A DNA stretch of 64,000 nt, taken from the NCBI GenBank assembly GCA_027489965.1, contig JAIXZA010000137.1, positions 1 through 64,000 on the forward strand. Reading direction: 5' to 3'. Position numbers and translations under genes: made by a program. Under the pieces are notes generated by a model. That model made no database searches, was not told where the DNA came from, and saw nothing but the letters and a program-made list of their open reading frames with translations. The stretch comes from Verrucomicrobiaceae bacterium. GTDB lineage: Bacteria; Verrucomicrobiota; Verrucomicrobiia; Verrucomicrobiales; Verrucomicrobiaceae. Shown here piece after piece: positions 18,518 to 27,296 of the stretch (the first letter of the stretch is position 1; each line of letters starts with the position of its first letter).

Positions 18518-18952
18518 ATGATGAAACCAATCACCCCAATGAGCCACCCAGATTACGATCCGGAAACGCCGTTCGAAAAGCTGCCTCCCGAGATCCAAAA
18601 GAAAATCCTTGATGAGACGTTCGATCTCGACCGGCTCCGGCGCTACATCGACGGAGACATTGAAGAAACCCTGCGCGTCCTCGAGGGCATTCCCAGGGCA
18701 ATCGACCTTCGCAAGATTCCCCGCGATCAATGGGAGAAATACATCACCTACGACGTGGTGATTCCTGCCGAACTCCAAAAATACATCGACGGCCAGGAGG
18801 AAGTCACAACGGAAGTCTGCGATCACGTCGAAAACTCGCTGACGGCTCACTACCTGGTCTTCCCTCCATATTGCATTTACTTCGACGGTCACGAACGGAC
18901 GGCCCAGCTATTAGAGCTTCCACCCAACACACCCACAAATCGCGGACGATAA
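18518..18952 (+). CDS. Hypothetical early protein
   Basis: 144-aa ORF downstream of P1/E-A; first gene of plus-strand region. Confidence 0.65.
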   Translation: MMKPITPMSHPDYDPETPFEKLPPEIQKKILDETFDLDRLRRYIDGDIEETLRVLEGIPRAIDLRKIPRDQWEKYITYDVVIPAELQKYIDGQEEVTTEVCDHVENSLTAHYLVFPPYCIYFDGHERTAQLLELPPNTPTNRGR

Positions 18953-18985
18953 ATTTACTTATTCATAAATAAATCAATCGCCTTT

Positions 18986-19001
18986 GTTCTTACGTAAGAA
19001 C
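18986..19001. promoter_or_regulatory. Palindromic operator-like site P2
   Basis: GTTCTTACGTAAGAAC. Confidence 0.75.
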
Positions 19002-19049
19002 GCAAAGATATCTTGCCTTTGCTAGTGGTTTTTGATACTTTGAATTGGT

Positions 19050-19886
19050 ATGAAAAACATAACGTCACAATTTGAAACTGAAATCCCGAAAACAAGCGAA
19101 ACGGCCAAACGCGATGGAATCCGCGAAGCTGATATTTTCACGCAAGAATTGCGTGAGGAGCAGGAGAGCAAATCCGCACTTGCGGCCGGAATCCGTTCGC
19201 GTTCGCAAATGGCGCGCTTGCCATTTGCGAAAATCCGCGGGATCGTTTGTTTTCGGATTCAGAATCCGAAACAAAAACAACTTCACACACCTTCAAAGTC
19301 TTCAATTCGCAATGCCAAGAATCGGAAATCGCTTTCATGGATTGAAATTGAAGATTGCCACAGTTTAACGGCAATCGCTTGTCACCGTCTCGGGATTGAT
19401 GAATCCGGTTTTCCTACGTTTGAACAATGGAAAGCGATTTTTCGCTTTGTTCGCTCGAATCTCGGAATCGATAGGAAATCGAAACGGGATCAAAACGTTG
19501 AGATTCTTTCCATGGATCCGGCATTACTGGCAACGATTGAAGTTTCGGAAATCCTATCAACTCCCGAGGAAATCGAAACGGGCCGGAAAAAACTGGCACC
19601 GATGGTTCGTGCAATGCATCGGGCACTTGTGGCGAGTTTCCAAGCTGACACTTCACGCAAGCGCAAGTCCCGATTCATTCAGGAAATCCGGTTTTTGCGT
19701 AGCTTGTCAGCGCGTAAAGGTGGAAACATCGAACGCGCAATGCCTTTCGCGAAAGGTGCAAGCGAATCATGTTTCCGGAAACGGTTTTTCGATTTCCGGA
19801 AATATCTTGAACGTGGCGAACGTGAGATTGAAAGGCGAGCAAACGCCTTACCAAGTGGAGAATTCAAATCTTTCGCTTGTCTCTGA
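19050..19886 (+). CDS. Hypothetical protein (unusual composition, hairpin-dense gene)
   Basis: 278-aa ORF from operator P2 to a terminator at 19907; long open frame but atypical composition. Confidence 0.55.
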   Translation: MKNITSQFETEIPKTSETAKRDGIREADIFTQELREEQESKSALAAGIRSRSQMARLPFAKIRGIVCFRIQNPKQKQLHTPSKSSIRNAKNRKSLSWIEIEDCHSLTAIACHRLGIDESGFPTFEQWKAIFRFVRSNLGIDRKSKRDQNVEILSMDPALLATIEVSEILSTPEEIETGRKKLAPMVRAMHRALVASFQADTSRKRKSRFIQEIRFLRSLSARKGGNIERAMPFAKGASESCFRKRFFDFRKYLERGEREIERRANALPSGEFKSFACL

Positions 19887-19906
19887 TAGGTAGGGCATCG
19901 AACAAG

Positions 19907-19938
19907 AAAAGGCGAACGCGAAAAGCGTTCGCCTTTTT
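19907..19938 (+). terminator. Rho-independent terminator (possibly bidirectional)
   Basis: AAAAGGCGAACGC-GAAAA-GCGTTCGCCTTTTT. Confidence 0.85.
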
Positions 19939-19977
19939 CGTTTTCCGGATCGCTCATTCACGGTTTGAATCGTTCGC

Positions 19978-20006
19978 GAATCCGTAACGCTTCAATCCCC
20001 TATATT
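19978..20006 (+). promoter_or_regulatory. Repeated element E, copy B
   Basis: GAATCCGTAACGCTTCAATCCCCTATATT. Confidence 0.55.
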
Positions 20007-20199
20007 GTGAAGAGATTCGATGCGAACGCTTGCACGTTTCAACCCGTGAAAAGCGTCTTTTCAATTCGATGGATTTTTCCACGTTCGGCGACTCCTTTTC
20101 GAAGGAAGTAGCGGGCACGTCTGAAAACGATTGCAAGCGTTCGCGTCGGATCTCTTTTTCATAAGTGCCGTTCATAGTTTGAACGCTTCACTTGCGTTA

Positions 20200-20219
20200 T
20201 CATTCTTACGTAAGAATGA
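20200..20219. promoter_or_regulatory. Palindromic operator-like site P3
   Basis: TCATTCTTACGTAAGAATGA, perfect 20-bp palindrome. Confidence 0.75.
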
Positions 20220-20253
20220 CAACGCGAACGCAAAACGGTTTTGAATCGTTCGC

Positions 20254-20282
20254 GAATCCGTAACGCTTCAATCCCCTAGTAT
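20254..20282 (+). promoter_or_regulatory. Repeated element E, copy C
   Basis: GAATCCGTAACGCTTCAATCCCCTAGTAT, within a longer repeat shared with copy B. Confidence 0.55.
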
Positions 20283-20331
20283 ATGAAGAGAACGCGAACG
20301 CGTTTTCCGAAAATTCAACCTTCAAATTCCT

Positions 20332-21162
20332 ATGGCTACAAAAACGACACGTAAGAAAATCGAAACGGAACCAATCATGCAATCGTCTGAGATTGTCGCG
20401 ATGGACAAAAAGCAGATCATCGCGACTTTCGCTGACCGCGACCGCACGCTCCGCCGTGCATTCTCGGAGCTTGGCAAGCTCTACTCGTTCCTCGCATCCT
20501 CGCTGAAATACGGTGAGACTGTCACCGTCCTTCTCACAAAGGCGGGCGTCCGTCTCGGGACCATCAGCAATGCCAGCTATGCCGCGGAAGCGTTCAACTT
20601 GGTTCGCTCTGAGCACATCACAGAGGCGGAATATGACCGGCTGACCTTCAACGACTGCCGTGCAATCCGCAAATGCCGCGACCTGGGCGTTGCGAAACTT
20701 GTCGGCATCCTGAAATCCGAGACCTATTCCGAGGATCTCGCCAGCTTTGCCGAACACGGCATGAGCGCGGCCGATTATGCTGCCAAGCAGGAAATGCTCG
20801 CCGCGATCGAAGCGAGCAAGCCCCCGGTTGCATCCGTTGCTCCCGAGACGCCGGCACCCACGGAGACGCCAGCTTCGACTGACACACCAGCTCCCGTGGC
20901 ACCTGTCACCACGGAGGCACCAGCTCCGACTGAGGCACCGGCTACTCCCGAGACGCCTGCCACGACTGAGACGCCTATTGCTCCCGAGACACCGGCCCCG
21001 GCGAACGTCACGCCGATCCTCTCGGTGCAAGGGGAAACGGAAAAACTCATGGCCGCGATGGCGATCGTGGATTCCTTGGAAAAAGCGCTCTCGGATCTTG
21101 CAAATCCGGCACCAGTCATCGAACGCATCCGCGTCATGCTTGGCATGAAAAAAGCGGCCTAG
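20332..21162 (+). CDS. Hypothetical protein with Pro/Thr/Glu/Ala-rich repeat linker
   Basis: 276 aa; APETPAPTETPASTDTPAPVAPVTTEAPAPTEAPATPETPATTETPIAPETPAP between two ordered-looking domains. Confidence 0.7.
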   Translation: MATKTTRKKIETEPIMQSSEIVAMDKKQIIATFADRDRTLRRAFSELGKLYSFLASSLKYGETVTVLLTKAGVRLGTISNASYAAEAFNLVRSEHITEAEYDRLTFNDCRAIRKCRDLGVAKLVGILKSETYSEDLASFAEHGMSAADYAAKQEMLAAIEASKPPVASVAPETPAPTETPASTDTPAPVAPVTTEAPAPTEAPATPETPATTETPIAPETPAPANVTPILSVQGETEKLMAAMAIVDSLEKALSDLANPAPVIERIRVMLGMKKAA

Positions 21163-21187
21163 TTCATCCTCTGTTCATACCTCGCAA

Positions 21188-21222
21188 GGGCGAGCGTCAT
21201 TCGTGACGCTCGCCCTTTTTTT
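21188..21222 (+). terminator. Rho-independent terminator
   Basis: GGGCGAGCGTCA-TTCG-TGACGCTCGCCC-TTTTTTT. Confidence 0.9.
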
Positions 21223-21266
21223 GTAAACCTCGCGCGCCGTCCGTGGCGCGTGGGTGAAATCCAACC

Positions 21267-21288
21267 TTCATTCTTACGTAAGAATGAA
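21267..21288. promoter_or_regulatory. Palindromic operator-like site P4
   Basis: TTCATTCTTACGTAAGAATGAA, perfect 22-bp palindrome. Confidence 0.75.
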
Positions 21289-21305
21289 ACAACGAAAAAC
21301 CATCA

Positions 21306-21482
21306 GTGAAAGCAACGATCAACGGCAACAAACTCACGATTGAAATCGATCTCAAAACCCCTCGTCCATCATCAACTGGCAAGACACTCGTGGTAGCGAC
21401 CTCGGGCGGAAACCAGACCACGACGGCGACCGTCAACGGCAAGCCGGTGGTAATCGGTCTCAACGCTTACATCAAGCCGTGA
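21306..21482 (+). CDS. Small conserved-type mobile-element protein (VNGKPVVIGLNAYI motif)
   Basis: GTG-start ORF VKATINGNKLTIEIDLKTPRPSSTGKTLVVATSGGNQTTTATVNGKPVVIGLNAYIKP. Confidence 0.65.
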   Translation: MKATINGNKLTIEIDLKTPRPSSTGKTLVVATSGGNQTTTATVNGKPVVIGLNAYIKP

Positions 21483-21829
21483 ACCCTCTGGTGTGGGCAA
21501 GCGAAGAGAAACGACCGCCTGGCATTTCCCGGGGGGGCACATTGGAAAGATCAGCGTCTAACGACGAAAGGGATAGCCTTTACTCCTAGCGACACTTGCC
21601 CACACCTCTCCTTTTTTCTTATGACCCGACGCCTCGCGGGATGCGCGTTCCCGCTCACAGATTCGTGCGCTAAGGTATTTGTGCCTCATCCCGCGAGGAT
21701 GGCTCTCCAAGCCGTCCTTAGCGAACGGGTGTGCCAGTTTTTCCAACTTCGGAATGCACCCGACAAAAACACCCGCCGCTTTGCCCGCCAAAGCGTGCGC
21801 TACTTCATCAACATCCTCCGTCAAATCGC

Positions 21830-22054
21830 ATGAGCAAACTCGCCGAAGAACCCACGTTGACCGTAACCACAAGAGGCGGTCACCAGTTCACAGTCACCGA
21901 AGCGCAAAAAACCGCTTTAGACAAACTTGTGGAACGCGCTCCATCCAACTCCGTCGAAATTCTCGGGCCGGAACTCATGGGCGACGGATGCCTCATCATT
22001 CGATTCTGCGGCATGATCATCGGCATCGAAACCGATGGCTACACGCACTCCTAA
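21830..22054 (+). CDS. Hypothetical protein
   Basis: MSKLAEEPTLTVTTRGGHQFTVTEAQKTALDKLVERAPSNSVEILGPELMGDGCLIIRFCGMIIGIE. Confidence 0.6.
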   Translation: MSKLAEEPTLTVTTRGGHQFTVTEAQKTALDKLVERAPSNSVEILGPELMGDGCLIIRFCGMIIGIETDGYTHS

Positions 22055-22058
22055 ATCC

Positions 22059-22592
22059 ATGAGCACTACCAACCCGCCTGCCGTCCACGAATGGACCGGC
22101 CCAACCGGTGTGAAATTTCGCTACGTTCGCGAGCCGTCAGGCACTTACTACCACGACACCGTGCCTCGTCCTGTTATCAATGCATTGGAGCTTCTTCGCG
22201 TCACAAAAGAGCGGGTCCGCCTGTTTATCGGAGATTCCGAAACTGGCCGTTGCTGGTTAGATGAGTGGGACGTAACCGGAACCATCAGCCGCAGCATGGG
22301 ACCGATTAAGATCCCGATCCTGATCGCCAGCTCTCGAAGCCATGGCGGCGGTGCAATTCTTTGCGACTGCATCATCAAAATCATCGTGGATGGCCGTGAA
22401 ATCTACCGGCATCAGAACTTTCAGAACCCAAAGTTCCACGCCTTCCACGAAGGCACCTACCAAGAAAGCCCTTGGGCAGTCACCACGCAATGGCCGGAAG
22501 AACCGGAGCCATCCGTTCACGCCAGATTCAAAACCCAATCAGCCGCCACCCGATGGATCGACTTCATGGAAGGTCGCCGGATGGCAAAGTAA
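22059..22592 (+). CDS. Conserved-type hypothetical phage protein
   Basis: VRLFIGDSETGRCWLDEWDVTGTISRSMGPIKIPILIASSRSHGGGAILCDCIIKI pattern. Confidence 0.65.
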   Translation: MSTTNPPAVHEWTGPTGVKFRYVREPSGTYYHDTVPRPVINALELLRVTKERVRLFIGDSETGRCWLDEWDVTGTISRSMGPIKIPILIASSRSHGGGAILCDCIIKIIVDGREIYRHQNFQNPKFHAFHEGTYQESPWAVTTQWPEEPEPSVHARFKTQSAATRWIDFMEGRRMAK

Positions 22593-22596
22593 TATC

Positions 22597-22833
22597 ATGA
22601 GCCATCCACCGACCCCCATCATCTACCGCACCGCCGAAGGCACCGAGCACGATGCCCTGCGCACGTCAGACGGAGAAATCCTCATCGACTGCCGCCGTGA
22701 CATCGCCAACTTGGTCCAGACACTCACCATCGCCACGCAGCCTGATTACAAGTTGCCTGACTCCATCGAGCCGACCCGTCGCGATGGAGTGAACCTAGAC
22801 CAACCTGCCTTTCTCAGAATTTCGCGCAATTAA
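22597..22833 (+). CDS. Hypothetical protein
   Basis: 78-aa ORF MSHPPTPIIYRTAEGTEHDALRTSDGEILIDCRRDIANLVQTL. Confidence 0.45.
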   Translation: MSHPPTPIIYRTAEGTEHDALRTSDGEILIDCRRDIANLVQTLTIATQPDYKLPDSIEPTRRDGVNLDQPAFLRISRN

Positions 22834-22883
22834 GAACTTGCGCACCCTTACACACCACGACACACTCAACCCGCTGAACAGAT

Positions 22884-23747
22884 ATGTCACAAGACCTGCA
22901 ATCCAAATTGCTACTCGTCACGCCGTCCATTTCCATGGTCGGAACCACCCGCGCCGACGACTCCATCACCAAGGAGGTCCACGAAAAGCACGGAAGCCAA
23001 GAAGAAGCCGGTCGCTACGTCGCTTCGCTCTGGCCGGAGAACTACCTCCGACCGATCAAGAAAGTCGCGTCCGCTGCCCGGTCCTACCACCGCGACAACA
23101 CCGTCCTCTCATCGTTCGGATCGATGATTCCGGCCATGATGTTCGCATCCTACGAGGAGAAGATGAAGCACCTGGAACAGCAGTTCGATGAAGCCGCCGA
23201 CGACTTCGTTGATAACTACGACGCCGTGATTGCCAAGGCCAAGGAGATCCACAACGGATCCTTTCGCCCAGACTGGTATCCGGCCAAGTTCGCCATCCGC
23301 GAGAAGTTTGCATTCCGGCTCCTTGTGTCTCCGGTGCCTCGTGGCGGGGATATCGTGGTGAACTACCTCGCCGCCGATCGCATCGCCCAACTGCAGAGCG
23401 AAATCACGGCCCGAGTGAACGCCGCTGCCACAGCCGCCAAGCAGGAAGCCGTCTCCCGTGTCATGGAGAAGGTTGCTCACATCGCCGACACCCTGAACAA
23501 GGACAAGCCGAGGATCTTTGACAGCCTCATCGAGAACCTGTCCGAAGTCGTGAACCTCGCCGAGGCGTTCAACGTCACGTCCGATTGGCAGGTTGCGAGC
23601 CTCATCAAAGAGTGCCGCGACAACCTTGCGACCATCGACCCCGAGGCACTGCGGAATTCAGCTCTTGCTCGCCGGGTCGTGAAGCAGCAAGCCGAAAGCG
23701 TGCTTGCCAGCTTCGGGAACCTTGGCAATCGCAAGATCGCCGTCTGA
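22884..23747 (+). CDS. Hypothetical phage protein (possibly DUF3150-like)
   Basis: 287 aa, helical; upstream CKACAC motif; DUF3150 suggestion is from recollection of family style. Confidence 0.6.
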   Translation: MSQDLQSKLLLVTPSISMVGTTRADDSITKEVHEKHGSQEEAGRYVASLWPENYLRPIKKVASAARSYHRDNTVLSSFGSMIPAMMFASYEEKMKHLEQQFDEAADDFVDNYDAVIAKAKEIHNGSFRPDWYPAKFAIREKFAFRLLVSPVPRGGDIVVNYLAADRIAQLQSEITARVNAAATAAKQEAVSRVMEKVAHIADTLNKDKPRIFDSLIENLSEVVNLAEAFNVTSDWQVASLIKECRDNLATIDPEALRNSALARRVVKQQAESVLASFGNLGNRKIAV

Positions 23748-23926
23748 TGAAAACGGCCACGGAAATCAAAAAAGAAGGTCGCGTCTGGTCGTGGGAAGTC
23801 AGGCGCGGCAAAGAGGAAATCCGCGGCGGTTACTGCCGAACAAAATCGGACGCTGCCAACGACGCCAGAATTGCGAAAAATCTCTTTTCCCCAGAATCCG
23901 TAACGCCTCAATCCCCAAATAACTGA
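23747..23926 (+). CDS. Small hypothetical protein
   Basis: MKTATEIKKEGRVWSWEVRRGKEEIRGGYCRTKSDAANDARIAKNLFSPESVTPQSPNN; start overlaps upstream stop; its 3' end contains element E copy D. Confidence 0.5.
   Translation: MKTATEIKKEGRVWSWEVRRGKEEIRGGYCRTKSDAANDARIAKNLFSPESVTPQSPNN
23894..23922 (+). promoter_or_regulatory. Repeated element E, copy D
   Basis: GAATCCGTAACGCCTCAATCCCCAAATAA just upstream of 23932 ATG. Confidence 0.5.
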
Positions 23927-23931
23927 AACCT

Positions 23932-24378
23932 ATGTCTCACGTCGCATCTGTTGACCTGCAAGTTACCGACCTCGAAGCCCTGAAATCCGCCTGCAAGGAG
24001 CTTGGCCTCACGTTCATGGAAGGCCAGACTACCTATAAGTGGTTTGGAAGGTGGATGAACGACTACTCCGCCGAGGATGCCGCGTATCTCCACGGCATCA
24101 ACCCCGAAGACTACGGCAAGTGCGTCCATGCCATCAAAGTTCCTGGTGCAACCTACGAAATCGGGGTGATCAAACACCCGTCCGGAAAAGGCTTCGGGCT
24201 GATCTACGACTTCTACGGATCAGGTGGCGGACCGATCATGAAGACCCTGGGCAAAGGCTGCGAGAAGATCAAGCAGTTCTACGGCTTGCACAAAGCCGAG
24301 AAGCTTGCTCGAAGCCGAGGCATGGCGACATCCCGCACCAAGACCGCAACCGGAATCAAACTCCGCATCACCGCGTGA
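23932..24378 (+). CDS. DUF1257 (Ycf35-like) protein
   Basis: MSHVASVDLQVTDLEALKSACKELGL... matches DUF1257 style; 5' of DUF2997 and AAA genes. Confidence 0.75.
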   Translation: MSHVASVDLQVTDLEALKSACKELGLTFMEGQTTYKWFGRWMNDYSAEDAAYLHGINPEDYGKCVHAIKVPGATYEIGVIKHPSGKGFGLIYDFYGSGGGPIMKTLGKGCEKIKQFYGLHKAEKLARSRGMATSRTKTATGIKLRITA

Positions 24379-24490
24379 ACCGGCACATCCAACCCATCCT
24401 CGAAAAGATTCCCGAGCGGGATCGTCGGCGCATTTCTCAGCGCCTTGCTGACCTCGCTCAAGACCTCACTTCCACCATCACCCATGTCCT

Positions 24491-24691
24491 ATGCCGCGCT
24501 ATATTGAAATCGAGTTCGGAGACACCCACGCAAACCCCGGTGTTCCAGAAGTCACCATCGAAGCCATCGGCTTCCAAGGCAAAGGCTGCGAGGCCGCGAC
24601 CAAGGCGTTCGAAGAGGCGCTAGGCGTTGTCGCAAAGCGCAAGCACAAACCTGAACATCGGCAGAACGTCGCCAAGAACCAACGAGCATGA
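24491..24691 (+). CDS. DUF2997-like protein
   Basis: IEIEFGDTHANPGVPEVTIEAIGFQGKGCEAATKAFEEALGVV. Confidence 0.7.
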   Translation: MPRYIEIEFGDTHANPGVPEVTIEAIGFQGKGCEAATKAFEEALGVVAKRKHKPEHRQNVAKNQRA

Positions 24692-24885
24692 CGTTTGAGA
24701 AAGCAATCGAACTCGCGCACCATGACCGAGACGGATTTCCGTTGAACCGATTGGTTTCTCCACCTCCGACGGTATCCGAAGCAATCGAAATCTTGAAAGA
24801 TTCCCTTCGGAGACGCGGCCACACATGGCTCACGGGAGAAGCTGCGGTTCAAGTTCTCAACGCAAACAAAAACCAACGAACATGA
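24688..24885 (+). CDS. Small hypothetical protein
   Basis: 65 aa, ATGA-coupled. Confidence 0.5.
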   Translation: MTFEKAIELAHHDRDGFPLNRLVSPPPTVSEAIEILKDSLRRRGHTWLTGEAAVQVLNANKNQRT

Positions 24886-25145
24886 GCACCTATCGTTTCC
24901 GTGTCGCTGTCCCAGCAGGAATTTACGTCGATGTCGAATGCACTCTCAAGCGCCGGTCACCAGAAGACGAGGGCGTAACTCGCAGAGTAAAGCAGATGGC
25001 TGTCGCCAAAATCCAAAGAGAAGCCGTCACCTTCGATTACGAAGGGATCGAAATCGTCGGCGCAGAAGGAAACATCGTCGTGTTTCCAGATGAAAATCCA
25101 CCAACGACCCAAATCACCATCAACGACTACGAAAAAGTACAATGA
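24882..25145 (+). CDS. Hypothetical protein
   Basis: MSTYRFRVAVPAGIYVDVECTLKRR...; ATGA-coupled. Confidence 0.55.
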   Translation: MSTYRFRVAVPAGIYVDVECTLKRRSPEDEGVTRRVKQMAVAKIQREAVTFDYEGIEIVGAEGNIVVFPDENPPTTQITINDYEKVQ

Positions 25146-25381
25146 CGATCACTTTCCACGACGACGGCACAGCGTCCGGTCTTTGGGCCGAAGATATCCC
25201 GTTGCACGACCTCGGTTCACTTTCTGTAAAACGCGCCAGCACCATCGAATTCAACGATCAAACCTCCGAATGGGAGGTCCGTCTGATCGATAGTGCCACA
25301 CAGACCCCGGGCGAAGTCCGGTTCTCCAACCCGTCTCGCCAAGCGTGCATTGCTTGGGAGCACAAGTTCTTCGATCAATGA
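25142..25381 (+). CDS. Conserved-type hypothetical phage protein
   Basis: 79 aa; KRASTIEFNDQTSEWEVRLI...GEVRFSNPSRQACIAWEHKFF. Confidence 0.6.
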   Translation: MTITFHDDGTASGLWAEDIPLHDLGSLSVKRASTIEFNDQTSEWEVRLIDSATQTPGEVRFSNPSRQACIAWEHKFFDQ

Positions 25382-25764
25382 CGGTCAAAATCCAACCCAA
25401 CGATCGAGGTGTTTTCCCGAAGGAGTGCGCTGAGTGCATCCGCTACGAATCGCAAAAAGCAACCGCTGAGATTTGGATCTTGGATCTCGGCGACCGCTGG
25501 ATATCGACCGCAAGTTACGAGCACAAAACTGGAAGTCACGCCGGCATGTGCAGCCCTCTCACAGATCATCCTTCCGACCGATTCCCGAACCGTGAAGCTG
25601 CCATTCAAGCAGCGGCAAACCGGCTCACCCGTGGACAAGACTCTATTCTTTCCGACCGGGGTAGCTGTGTGAACGCTGTCCAACTTAAAGAAGCAGCGGC
25701 GATCATTCGCTGGTGCCAAGAACTCACTAATCCAACCCAACCATCGTTCGATCTCGACCTATGA
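25378..25764 (+). CDS. Hypothetical protein
   Basis: 128 aa; ATGA-coupled between neighbours. Confidence 0.55.
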   Translation: MTVKIQPNDRGVFPKECAECIRYESQKATAEIWILDLGDRWISTASYEHKTGSHAGMCSPLTDHPSDRFPNREAAIQAAANRLTRGQDSILSDRGSCVNAVQLKEAAAIIRWCQELTNPTQPSFDLDL

Positions 25765-27296
25765 AATCAATCACCCCTTACGTCAAAGCAGGTTTCGGTG
25801 CCCTATTCATCGTCTCCCACGAAGAGCAGCGCATCGAGGCTGTCATTCATCAGGTAGCCACAGAACTCAATCGCAGCCTTTACGCCTGGTCCTGCACGTC
25901 TGGCATCATGGCCGTCCTCTCTTCATCGATCACCCCGGGAACCACGATTGACGCCGACAACTATGGCGTCCTTGAAGAGATCGCCGGTGATGGAATTCCA
26001 GAGGAAAGCATCATCTTGCTTCGCGACTTCCATCTGTACTTCACCGATCCGGATCCCGGTTTGATCCGCAAGTTCAAGGACGCAGTTTACAAGGCCAAGA
26101 CCAAGCAGAAGACCGTTCTGATTCTCGGGCCTGTTTTCAAGATGCCACCCGAACTGGAAAAGCTGATCACCGTTGTCGAGATTGACCTCCCCGACCGTGA
26201 AACGATTGCCAAGGTGCTTTCCGACCTCTCGGAATCTACCGGCATTCCCCTTCCTGACGAGAGTGCCGTCTCCGATCTTCTGGATGCCGCATCGGGCCTT
26301 ACGACGACCGAAGCCGAGGACGCATTCTCCCTCTCTCTGGTCGAGAAGGGCGCGTTCGACGCCCCGACCGTCGCCCGTGAGAAGGCTCAGGCAGTGAAAA
26401 AAGACGGACTGCTCGAGTTCGTGGAGTCCAAGATCACACTCGAAAACGTGGGGGGTCTGGAACCCCTCAAGCAATGGCTGGTAAAGCGCCGTGCTGCGTT
26501 CTCGCCCGAGGCACGCGCCTATGGCCTACCGACCCCAAAAGGAACGCTCCTTGTCGGCATTCCCGGCACCGGTAAGAGCCTCACCGCCAAAGCCTGCTCT
26601 GCCGCTCTGGGAAACATCCCGCTGCTCAAGCTGGACGGTGGAAGGATCTTCGGATCGCTCGTTGGCGAGTCTGAGGCCAACCTGCGAAAGGTCATGCAGA
26701 CCGCCGAAGCAATCGCCCCGTGCGTCCTCTGGCTGGACGAAGTGGAAAAGGCGTTCTCTGGCTCGAAGTCTTCGGGTTCTACCGACGGCGGGACCAGCGC
26801 CCGTGTTCTCGGATCGTTCTTGCAGTGGATGAACGACAAGACGGCCAACGTCTTCGTCTTTGCGACCGCCAACGATGTCACGGCGCTTCCTCCTGAGTTT
26901 CTTCGCAAGGGCCGGTTCGATGAGTTGTGGTTCGTGGACCTCCCGAACGCCGAAGATCGCCGTTCCATCTGGTCCGTGGTGTTCAAGCGCTACAACCGCA
27001 AGTTTCCCGAATCCGACATCATGGATGCATTGGTCAAAGCAACCGATGGCTTCACGGGTGCCGAGATCGACGCGGTATTCACCGAAGCTCTCTACGATGC
27101 CTTTGAGAACGGCAACGACCCCGATGCCTGGACGATTGGCCGCGCCATCGAAGCGACCGTGCCTCTAAGCAAGACCATGGCAGACGAAATCTCGCGGCTC
27201 CGCGATTGGGCATCAACTCGGGCACGCCGTGCATCCGCCGAAGAAGTGAAAACTCCCACTCCGTCACTCGGGAAACGCAAGCTCTCGCTGACATGA
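25761..27296 (+). CDS. AAA+ ATPase, Ycf46-like
   Basis: Walker A GIPGTGKSLTAKA, Walker B CVLWLDEVEKA, RKGRFDELWFVDLP; N-terminal region like Ycf46 AAA proteins. Confidence 0.85.
   Translation: MKSITPYVKAGFGALFIVSHEEQRIEAVIHQVATELNRSLYAWSCTSGIMAVLSSSITPGTTIDADNYGVLEEIAGDGIPEESIILLRDFHLYFTDPDPGLIRKFKDAVYKAKTKQKTVLILGPVFKMPPELEKLITVVEIDLPDRETIAKVLSDLSESTGIPLPDESAVSDLLDAASGLTTTEAEDAFSLSLVEKGAFDAPTVAREKAQAVKKDGLLEFVESKITLENVGGLEPLKQWLVKRRAAFSPEARAYGLPTPKGTLLVGIPGTGKSLTAKACSAALGNIPLLKLDGGRIFGSLVGESEANLRKVMQTAEAIAPCVLWLDEVEKAFSGSKSSGSTDGGTSARVLGSFLQWMNDKTANVFVFATANDVTALPPEFLRKGRFDELWFVDLPNAEDRRSIWSVVFKRYNRKFPESDIMDALVKATDGFTGAEIDAVFTEALYDAFENGNDPDAWTIGRAIEATVPLSKTMADEISRLRDWASTRARRASAEEVKTPTPSLGKRKLSLT

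Noticed and set aside
18254-18892. 212-aa minus-strand ORF
   Set aside because: Antisense to 18518..18952 and spans the regulatory gap; the plus ORF has better composition and upstream signals.
20840-21010. Regular short repeats considered as a CRISPR array
   Set aside because: They are coding repeats of a Pro/Thr-rich linker with no spacer structure. No CRISPR array was seen anywhere in the window.
20206-21030. 274-aa minus-strand Gly/Arg/Ser/Cys-rich ORF
   Set aside because: Mirror of the Pro/Thr/Glu/Ala repeat on the plus strand and covers operator and promoter-like sites.
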